Assembly (NCBI GenBank): GCA_017410455.1
Contig: JAFQQT010000043.1
Location: 1 to 64,000, forward strand
Direction of reading: 5' to 3'
Source of the DNA: Clostridia bacterium
GTDB taxonomy: Bacteria > Bacillota > Clostridia > Christensenellales > Aristaeellaceae
Length of the DNA: 64,000 bases
A model generated the notes under the pieces. It did no database searches. It worked only from the letters and a program-made list of their open reading frames with translations, and was not told the DNA's origin. Each line of letters starts with the position of its first letter. Position 1 is the stretch's first letter. A program made the translations under genes and the position numbers. Of this stretch, positions 1 to 6,826 are shown piece by piece.

Positions 1-821
1 CCCGCACGGGCAGGATCACCATCAACCGTGGTACGGCCTCGTGCACGGTGACGATCACACAGGCCAAGGCGGACAGCGTGTCTGCCACGCCCACGTCCAA
101 GAGCGTTACGGCGGAGAAGCAGACCGTGTCCGTCTCGGTGAAGGCCAACGGCGGCTGGAGCGCAACGAGCGACGCAAGCTGGATCACGCTGGACAAGACC
201 AGCGGCACGGGCAACGCGACGGTGAAGGTGACGATCTCGGAGAATTCGTCCATGACGAGCTCCCGCACGGGCTATGTTACCTTCACATGCGGCGCACAGA
301 CGCAGACGGTGACCATCACGCAGGCAAAGAAGGATACGCCCTTCGATGTGACGCTGTCTGCGCCCAGGAAGAACCGGCTCGGCAGGCAGAACTCTGTCCC
401 GGTCTACTCCGGCCCCGGCACGAACTACTACCGCGCTGCCAACGGCAAGGCGGAATGCACGGTTTACGCCGACTTCTACGTCTGGGGCTACGACAGCAGC
501 ACCGGCTGGTACATGATCACCTACGAGACCAACGGTGGCGGCAACCGCACGGGCTACATCAAGAAGGGCACGTTCAGCGGTACGATCGATACCGGTGTGC
601 TGACCTTTGCCAGCAAGGCGGCCAGGACCACCCAGCGGGTCGCCCTGACGGATGATCCCTACGGCCTCGAGACCACCATCTTCACCCTCAACTCCGGCAC
701 GAACGTGACCTACCTGGGCACCTATGTCAACGGTCAGGACACCTGGTACTACATCGAGTGCACGGCGAACGGCAAGAAGACCCGCGGATTCATTCCGGAG
801 GGGACGCTGGAGGTCAGGTAA
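1..821 (+). CDS. Secreted/surface protein with BACON and SH3 domains (5'-truncated)
   Basis: The reading frame is open from base 3, so the gene starts before the window; the ATG at 48 lies inside a domain repeat and is unlikely to be the start. The visible 273 residues hold the end of one BACON-like beta-sandwich (closing with TVTITQA), one complete BACON unit with the typical WSATSDASWITL core and the same closing motif, then two bacterial SH3-type segments (YSGPGTNYYRA near residue 140; a second near 215). BACON and SH3b domains are usually found in exported carbohydrate- or cell-wall-binding proteins, so a surface role is inferred. The N-terminus, and any enzyme domain it carries, is not visible. 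A hairpin with a T-run follows the stop codon. Confidence 0.8.
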   Translation, partial: RTGRITINRGTASCTVTITQAKADSVSATPTSKSVTAEKQTVSVSVKANGGWSATSDASWITLDKTSGTGNATVKVTISENSSMTSSRTGYVTFTCGAQTQTVTITQAKKDTPFDVTLSAPRKNRLGRQNSVPVYSGPGTNYYRAANGKAECTVYADFYVWGYDSSTGWYMITYETNGGGNRTGYIKKGTFSGTIDTGVLTFASKAARTTQRVALTDDPYGLETTIFTLNSGTNVTYLGTYVNGQDTWYYIECTANGKKTRGFIPEGTLEVR

Positions 822-829
822 ATCCCCCG

Positions 830-865
830 GGAGGGCTGCTGCAGGCGCGGCGGCTCTCCTTTTTT
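830..865 (+). terminator. Rho-independent terminator
   Basis: A GC-rich stem (830-839 with 850-859, including two G-T pairs) is followed directly by a run of six T. It sits just after the BACON/SH3 gene and before the promoter of the TIR gene. Confidence 0.65.
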
Positions 866-875
866 CGATATTATG

Positions 876-904
876 TTGCTTGCGGTGGATTCTTGTGGTA
901 CAAT
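876..904 (+). promoter_or_regulatory. Sigma-A type promoter of the TIR gene
   Basis: TTGCTT (876-881), 17-bp spacer, TACAAT (899-904). It lies 32 bp before the proposed GTG start at 936, giving a very short leader. Confidence 0.55.
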
Positions 905-935
905 ATCCATAAAACGGGTATTGGAGGGAAACCTC

Positions 936-3197
936 GTGCCAACGATAAAGGAATGCCGCTGCTGTGGCTATCTGATGAAGTTTCCGGAAAATGTGGGTGT
1001 GCTTGCCTGTCCGGCCTGCAGCACGCGGAATCAGGAGCCGAAGATGGAGGGCACGGTGCTGGCGAATTTCCGTCATGCCATCCGGCTGCAGAAGGCGATG
1101 GAGTTCGATCGTGCCCGGGCAAGCTATGATTTGGTGCTCAACTTTGCCCCCGACAATGCTGAGGCGTTGTGGGGGCGCTTGCTGTGCCATTATGGTGCTG
1201 CTCCAGTGTCGGAGGATGGGCGGAATTTCTACATGATCCATCGCCCGGATGAAATGGTACCTCTGCGGGAACAGCCGGATTATGAGTATGCATGCCAGCT
1301 GGCCGATCCGGCCCTGCGGTCGCAGATCCAGGAGGAAGCGGCCTATATTGATCGTGCGATTCTGCGCATCCGTCACATGGCAGAGACCAAACCGGACTTT
1401 GACATTTTCATATGCCACAAGTGCAGCCATCCGGAGGGCGGCTATACGGAGGACTACAAGCGCGCAAACAATCTCTACATGCGCCTGAAGGACAAAGGTT
1501 ACCGGGTCTTCTTTGCGCCCCTTGAGATGGAGAAGCACGCCGCGGGTGAGGACTACGAGGCGATGATCTACCATGCGCTGAAGACCTCGAAAGTGATGCT
1601 GGTGGTCTGTTCCGATTCCGAATACCTGCACAGTAAATGGGTGCAGGCGGAGTGGCTGCGTTTCCTGCGCATGATGTCGGGCGACGATGAAAAGCGGCTG
1701 ATCCCGCTGCTCTACGGTGGTATGGATCCCTGCCGCCTGCCCAAGCACTTCCAGTACCGCCACCTGCAGTGCATCAACATGGAGGGCGATGGGTATGAGC
1801 TGGTGGAGCAGAACGTGGAGAAGATCATTCGGAAGTGCGGCGGAGAGTCGGGGGAAGAACCGCCGCCTCCGCCACCCCCGCGCAAGTCCGGAGGGTGGAT
1901 TCTGCTGCTGGTGCTGGCGCTGCTGGCTGCTGCGGCAGCTGGCGCGTACTTCTTGCGGAATGAGGGGGGGACGGCATGCGAACATCTCCACAGCAGCTGG
2001 CAGACGAAAGCTTCCTATAAGAGTAACAATAGTGTGTATCACACCGTCACGGAGGTGCAGACGAAGGTCTGCAACGACTGCGGCAAAGAGCTGCAGCGTA
2101 TGCCGGCAACGACTCGTGAAGAAGCGCATGTCTATGTGGACAGCGAGTGCCAGCATTGCGGCGTGCTGTCTGTGACCACGCTGCCTGTGACCACACCGCC
2201 CGTGACCACACCGCCTGTGACCACACCGCCCGTGACCACACCGCCTGTGACCACACCGCCCGTGACCACACCGCCTGTGACCACACCGCCTGTGACCACA
2301 CCGCCCGTGACCACGCCGCCTGCGACACCTACGCCGAGCCCAACGCCTACACCTACACCTATTGCTATTGTTTCGATGACCATGGATATTGCCTATAATG
2401 AAGATTCTGAGATTGCTACGGTGTCCTGGTCGTCTGTCAGTGGCGCGGTGAAGTACCGCGTGAAACGGGCGAAGGGGAAGGATAACGAGCGCGGCGATTG
2501 GACGACAATCCAAGAGACATCCGCGATGAAGTACGCGGATGATGGCATCACAGGGCGCATGTACAGCACGTATCAGGTGGAGGCGATTGACCGGTACGGG
2601 AATGTGATCGGACGATCGACTGAGAGGAGCGTGTATGCGGCGACGTGGGGTCCCCGGATATGGACTGAAATACCTCCGAAAGAGGATGGTGTTACTCGGA
2701 TTGTTGACAGAAGGACACAGTACCAGTATCGGGATCAAGAAGTTGAGTACAGCCCGTGGAGTAGTTGGAGCCTTTGGACAATGACTCGTAGGGAGATAGC
2801 TGACTCCAATCTTATGCGTGAAGAAATGGACGTAAAATATAAATGGTGGGCTGCGAAATGCAATATATGTGGGCGTCATAATCCATATCATGGTTCTAAG
2901 GTGAAATGTTATGGTTGCGGTATTACACTTTATAACGATAAGGGACTCTGGTCGAATGCTTTCTATTATTCGGATCACTCGTCGGGAAGTGAGCTGGATG
3001 GAAGATCAAATGGAAGAATCTATGATGGGAATCGGTATTGGCTTACATCGGAGAAGGTGACGGTATATCGATATAAAACCAGAAGCGTATCTTACGGTTG
3101 GAGTGAGTGTTCTGCATGGCAGGATGAGTATGTGGAAGAGACATCTACACGCAAGGTTAATAGAAGGACGCTCTATTGTTACCAAAAACTCGAATGA
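936..3197 (+). CDS. Transmembrane TIR-domain protein with extracellular zinc-ribbon, FN3 and Trp-rich domains
   Basis: Start chosen at GTG 936, because GGAGGG (923-928) lies seven bases upstream; a longer frame from 873 has no ribosome site and overlaps the promoter. The 753 residues run: CxxC-14-CxxC zinc ribbon (Cys7, 10, 25, 28); helical TPR-like part (about 38-150); TIR domain (about 155-290) opening with FDIFICH and carrying a Glu at about 208 (GEDYEAMI) that lines up with the catalytic Glu of SARM1-type TIR NADases; Pro-rich linker; one membrane segment (about 322-341) preceded by Arg-Lys; CxxC pairs (CNDC, CQHC); ten five-residue VTTPP-type repeats (413-462); a fibronectin-III-like domain (about 480-570); and a Trp/Tyr-rich tail with another CxxC-CxxC ribbon. 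The TIR should face the cytoplasm and the rest the outside. NAD cleavage is inferred, not shown. The 3' third is visibly AT-richer than its neighbours. No obvious operon partner. Confidence 0.85.
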   Translation: MPTIKECRCCGYLMKFPENVGVLACPACSTRNQEPKMEGTVLANFRHAIRLQKAMEFDRARASYDLVLNFAPDNAEALWGRLLCHYGAAPVSEDGRNFYMIHRPDEMVPLREQPDYEYACQLADPALRSQIQEEAAYIDRAILRIRHMAETKPDFDIFICHKCSHPEGGYTEDYKRANNLYMRLKDKGYRVFFAPLEMEKHAAGEDYEAMIYHALKTSKVMLVVCSDSEYLHSKWVQAEWLRFLRMMSGDDEKRLIPLLYGGMDPCRLPKHFQYRHLQCINMEGDGYELVEQNVEKIIRKCGGESGEEPPPPPPPRKSGGWILLLVLALLAAAAAGAYFLRNEGGTACEHLHSSWQTKASYKSNNSVYHTVTEVQTKVCNDCGKELQRMPATTREEAHVYVDSECQHCGVLSVTTLPVTTPPVTTPPVTTPPVTTPPVTTPPVTTPPVTTPPVTTPPVTTPPATPTPSPTPTPTPIAIVSMTMDIAYNEDSEIATVSWSSVSGAVKYRVKRAKGKDNERGDWTTIQETSAMKYADDGITGRMYSTYQVEAIDRYGNVIGRSTERSVYAATWGPRIWTEIPPKEDGVTRIVDRRTQYQYRDQEVEYSPWSSWSLWTMTRREIADSNLMREEMDVKYKWWAAKCNICGRHNPYHGSKVKCYGCGITLYNDKGLWSNAFYYSDHSSGSELDGRSNGRIYDGNRYWLTSEKVTVYRYKTRSVSYGWSECSAWQDEYVEETSTRKVNRRTLYCYQKLE
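2172..2321 (+). repeat. 15-bp tandem repeat (10 copies) encoding a VTTPP linker
   Basis: Ten in-frame 15-bp units, based on GTGACCACACCGCCY, code for VTTLP followed by nine VTTPP. The units differ almost only at third positions (T or C at the last base), which suggests recent slippage expansion. The array forms a Thr/Pro-rich stalk between the membrane-proximal part and the FN3-like domain of the TIR protein. Confidence 0.95.
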
Positions 3198-3293
3198 TGG
3201 TGATTTGGCGAGGATACATCTCAATAGGAATGCTATGGCTCTCTCTTCTGCAACACCTCGATGTAAATCCCCCCGTAACATTCTCCCACGACC

Positions 3294-3322
3294 TTGACTT
3301 TCCGCGGGATTTGCAATAGAAT
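3294..3322 (+). promoter_or_regulatory. Sigma-A type promoter of the SH3-repeat gene
   Basis: TTGACT (3294-3299), 17-bp spacer, TAGAAT (3317-3322); 74 bp upstream of the ATG at 3397. Confidence 0.65.
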
Positions 3323-3396
3323 GTACACAGGAGAACCGCGCCTTTTATGAAAACAGCGCGATTCGGCCCGAGTGAGGTAGTTGAGGTGATATCACC

Positions 3397-6300
3397 ATGA
3401 AGCATGGTATCAAGTGGTTTGCGGCGTTGACGGTCGTGCTGGCGCTGCTGCTGTCCCTGGGGATGGCGGCGGCAGAGGGCGCTTATGGCGTGGCGACGCT
3501 CGATCGGGTGGCGGTGCGCAAAAAGCCCACCACCGAGGCAACGTACTGGTTCCGCATCGACACAGGCTTCGTCTGCGAGATCCTGGATATGGTGGAGGGC
3601 GATGGGGAGTACTGGTACAAGGTCAACAGCACCCACCCCGATCCTAATAAGGATAACACTTACATTGGCTATGTCCGCGCCAACGCCTTCCGTCCGATGA
3701 CGGCGGAGGAAACGCAGCAGTACCTGAACGGCGGGAGCGTGCCGGCGGCGACGGCCACCCCCACGGCCACCCCGACTTCGGGCAGCGCGAACATCCCCTC
3801 GGATGTGATCGGCGGCTTCGGCGGCAGCTTCGACGTGGGCATCATGGTTGGCGCGACGGCCACTCCCACGGCCACCCCGGCCTATAACCCCGGCGATGAG
3901 GAGGACGACTACGTCTCCGATGGCGTTGGCTCTGGCACCCCGGTGACCAACGCCACCGGCCAGGTGACCGCCAGCGGCACCAACTTCCGCACCGCCCCCA
4001 GCCTGGATGGCGGCCTGATCGGCAAGCTGAACGCCGGTACTGTGGTGGAGCTGGTGACCATTCCTGCGCAGGTGGGCAGCGACTACTGGTACCGCGTGCG
4101 CTACAATGGTCAGGAGGGCTACATCCAGTCCAACTACATCCGCGTGCTGTCCGTGGGCTACACCCCCACGCCTGCCCCCAGCGCCTATGGCTATGCCAAG
4201 CTGATCTACGACAGCGCGAACCTGCGCGACGCGCCCGGCGGCACCACCCGCGCCCAGTGGGAGGGCAAGGGGAGCCTGCTGCAGATCGTCGGTGCGGCGC
4301 AGTCCAAGAACGGCTACCTCTGGTATCCGGTCTACTATGGCGTTGACGGCGTCATCTACTACGTCCGCGAGGACGTGATCACCCTGATGGGCTACACCGG
4401 TGGCGCGACGGCCACTCCGGCCCCGGATTACTCCGGCGCATACGGCTATGTGAAGACCGTCGAGGCCGGCGTGAACCTGCGCCTCAAGCCCGGCGGAGAG
4501 ACCGTGGCGCAGGTGCCGCGCGGCGAGGTGCTGCCCTGCATCGGCGCGCCTGTCACCCCGGCGGATTCTGACTACACCTGGTACTACGTCCTCTACGGCG
4601 ACCTGCGCGGTTATCTGCGCGGCGACTGCGTGGTGGTCTGTGCGGCGGATGGCGGCTCCATTGTCGCGCCCGTCGTCACCCCCACCCCGACCCCGGAAGT
4701 GGGCAGCGCCTATGGCTACATCCGCCTGACCAAGAGCGGCGTCAACCTGCGCGACAAGCCCGGCGGAACCTCCCAGGTGCAGCTGCCCCGGGACCTGATC
4801 CTGCCCCTGACGGGCCCGAAGGTCTCCTCCGGCCGCTACGACTGGTACCCCGTGCGCACCCCCGATGGCCGCCTGGGCTACATCCGCAGCGACTGCATGG
4901 TGCTGTGCGACGCCAACGGCAACGAAGTTTCCGCCACGCCGACGCCCGTCCCCGGCGGCAGCACCGGCAGCACGCCCACCCTGTCCGCCTACGGCTATGT
5001 GCAGATCACGGCCAGCGGCACCAACCTGCGCGACAACGTCGCCGGCGACACCATCACCCAGCTGAAGAGGAACACCGTGTGGCCCATGTGCGGCCTGGCG
5101 GTCAACTATGGCCAGTACACCTGGTATCCCGTGCAGGCGGGCGCCTACACCGGCTGGGTGCGCGGCGACTGCGCCTTCAAGCTGTCCGCTTCGCAGGAGC
5201 TGAGCTACCTGCAGAACGGCACCATCCCCGATGAGACCCCCGTGCCCACCCCCACGCTGAGCAACTACGTCATCACCGTCCTGGACTATGTGAACCTGCG
5301 CGCCTCCGCCTCCCGCGATGCGGCTGCGCCCTACAAGGTCCGCACCGGCACGGTCATGACCTACACGGGCACCAAGACCGTGGGTACCAGCCTGTGGTAC
5401 CGCATTGTATATGAAGGAACGGAGCTCTGGGTGCTGGGCACCTGCGTGGAGGTCATGACCACCGCGGAGTACGAGCAGTGGCTGGGCAACAACCCCGGCG
5501 CGGCGCCTGAAGCCAGCACGGGCTACGTCATCACCGTCAAGAGCGGCGTGAACGTCCGCAGCACGGCGGGCGGCTCCACCATCGTGGGCCGGCTGAACCG
5601 TGGCACGGTCGTGCCCTACTACGGCTCCCTGGTGCAGGGCGGCAGCTACAGCTGGTACGCCATCCGCACGGGCGATGGCCTGGAGGGGTACATCCGCAGC
5701 GACATGGTCAAGACCTGCGACGCCTCGGGCAACATCATCGTGACTACCACGCCCACGCCCACCCCCGGCAGCAGCTCCGGCACGCAGCAGGAGGCGGTCT
5801 ACACCACGCTGCGCCTGGGCTCCACCGGCACGGCCGTGTATAACCTGACCTACGAGCTGAAGAAGCAGGGCTTCTACACCGGCGCGGTCACCAGCAGCTA
5901 CACCGAGGCTGTCCGCCAGGCGGTCATCGCCTTCCAGAGCGCCAAGGGCCTGGATGTGGACGGCATCGCCGGCAGCAAGACCCAGCATGCCCTCTACGGC
6001 ACCGTTGCCCCCGGCACGGCCGATCCCAACAACCTGACCTTCACCTTCTACCCGGTGGAGAAGATCGACTGGTTCACCGGCGGCATCCAGCAGCTGTGGG
6101 CCAAGGGCGCCAACTACAAGGTCTACGACGTGAAGACCGGCATCGTCTGGTGGGCGCACCGCTGGAGCGGCGGCTTCCACGCGGATATCGAGCCCCTCAC
6201 CGCGGCGGACACCGCGCGCCTGTGCCAGATCTACGGCGTGGATGATGCCCAGGACATCTGGGACAACAACCTCTGGCACCGCCGCCCCTGCCTGGTGACC

Positions 6301-6507
6301 ATCGGCAACCGCACCTTCGCCTGTTCGCTGATGGGCATGCCTCATAACCCTGACGGCGACACCATCTCCAACAACAACATGACCGGCCAGATCTGCATGC
6401 ACTTCACCAACTCGAAGGGCCATGACTCCGGCAAGGTCGATACCTACCACCAGAAGGCCATTCAGGAGGCTTACGACTGGGCCAAGGCTCGCTATGGCGC
6501 GAAGTAA
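3397..6507 (+). CDS. Secreted multi-SH3, peptidoglycan-binding protein with a conserved C-terminal domain
   Basis: Start ATG 3397 with GAGGTGA upstream. The 1036 residues begin with a signal peptide (KHGIKWFAALTVVLALLLSL, cleavage likely after AAA). Eight SH3b-type repeats follow, most with the pattern AYGYV...GVNLRDKPGG...WYPV...GYIRSDC, separated by Thr/Pro-rich linkers such as TPTPTP. Then comes a PG_binding_1 domain (LRLGSTGTAVYNL...AVIAFQSAKGLDVDGIAG), and a C-terminal domain of about 160 residues with HRWSGGFHADIEP and GQICMHFTNSKGHDSG motifs. SH3b and PG_binding_1 both bind cell wall, so wall attachment is likely. The C-terminal domain has Cys and His placed like a catalytic pair, but I do not recognise a characterised enzyme. 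It is preceded by its own promoter and followed by a terminator. Confidence 0.88.
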   Translation: MKHGIKWFAALTVVLALLLSLGMAAAEGAYGVATLDRVAVRKKPTTEATYWFRIDTGFVCEILDMVEGDGEYWYKVNSTHPDPNKDNTYIGYVRANAFRPMTAEETQQYLNGGSVPAATATPTATPTSGSANIPSDVIGGFGGSFDVGIMVGATATPTATPAYNPGDEEDDYVSDGVGSGTPVTNATGQVTASGTNFRTAPSLDGGLIGKLNAGTVVELVTIPAQVGSDYWYRVRYNGQEGYIQSNYIRVLSVGYTPTPAPSAYGYAKLIYDSANLRDAPGGTTRAQWEGKGSLLQIVGAAQSKNGYLWYPVYYGVDGVIYYVREDVITLMGYTGGATATPAPDYSGAYGYVKTVEAGVNLRLKPGGETVAQVPRGEVLPCIGAPVTPADSDYTWYYVLYGDLRGYLRGDCVVVCAADGGSIVAPVVTPTPTPEVGSAYGYIRLTKSGVNLRDKPGGTSQVQLPRDLILPLTGPKVSSGRYDWYPVRTPDGRLGYIRSDCMVLCDANGNEVSATPTPVPGGSTGSTPTLSAYGYVQITASGTNLRDNVAGDTITQLKRNTVWPMCGLAVNYGQYTWYPVQAGAYTGWVRGDCAFKLSASQELSYLQNGTIPDETPVPTPTLSNYVITVLDYVNLRASASRDAAAPYKVRTGTVMTYTGTKTVGTSLWYRIVYEGTELWVLGTCVEVMTTAEYEQWLGNNPGAAPEASTGYVITVKSGVNVRSTAGGSTIVGRLNRGTVVPYYGSLVQGGSYSWYAIRTGDGLEGYIRSDMVKTCDASGNIIVTTTPTPTPGSSSGTQQEAVYTTLRLGSTGTAVYNLTYELKKQGFYTGAVTSSYTEAVRQAVIAFQSAKGLDVDGIAGSKTQHALYGTVAPGTADPNNLTFTFYPVEKIDWFTGGIQQLWAKGANYKVYDVKTGIVWWAHRWSGGFHADIEPLTAADTARLCQIYGVDDAQDIWDNNLWHRRPCLVTIGNRTFACSLMGMPHNPDGDTISNNNMTGQICMHFTNSKGHDSGKVDTYHQKAIQEAYDWAKARYGAK

Positions 6508-6520
6508 AAACTGAATTGCC

Positions 6521-6555
6521 CCGGCAGCTGCACGATGATGCGGCTGCCGGTTTTT
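6521..6555 (+). terminator. Rho-independent terminator
   Basis: Perfect 8-bp stem CCGGCAGC (6521-6528) / GCTGCCGG (6543-6550) followed by TTTTT. From here to 6744 I see no gene, only AT-rich DNA with an inverted pair GTTACCG (6611-6617) / CGGTAAC (6660-6666). Confidence 0.9.
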
Positions 6556-6744
6556 ATGTGCCGGTCACCATATGGGCATTTCTGGATACAGTACACAAAA
6601 AGAACAGAAGGTTACCGCGAAAATACACGAAAAATACAATTCAAATACAATCATGTAAACGGTAACACTCAGGAACGAAAACGGTTTAGGGCTCAAAAAT
6701 GCAGGATTTGGCCTCCGGAGTTGCAAATCGGTCTTTTTTTCCGC

Positions 6745-6774
6745 TTGACAACCGGAAAGCGAATCATCTATAAT
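6745..6774 (+). promoter_or_regulatory. Promoter of the oligopeptide transporter operon
   Basis: Consensus TTGACA (6745-6750), 18-bp spacer, TATAAT (6769-6774). The leader carries a small hairpin, CGCATCG (6783-6789) / CGATGCG (6794-6800), then GGGAGG 7 bases before the ATG at 6827. This is the strongest promoter in the window by consensus, as expected for a highly expressed binding protein. Confidence 0.85.
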
Positions 6775-6826
6775 AGAAAAAACGCATCGCTATCGATGCG
6801 GAAATTTTGCAAGGGAGGAAACCATC

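Noticed and set aside
36-655. Alternative plus-strand frame at the window start
   Set aside because: Overlaps the BACON/SH3 frame out of register and has Arg/His-rich shadow composition.
3157-6450. 1097-codon open frame on the minus strand opposite the SH3 gene
   Set aside because: It mirrors a GC-rich coding frame with strong third-position bias, has a His/Gly/Val-rich composition without domains, and lacks its own promoter or ribosome site.
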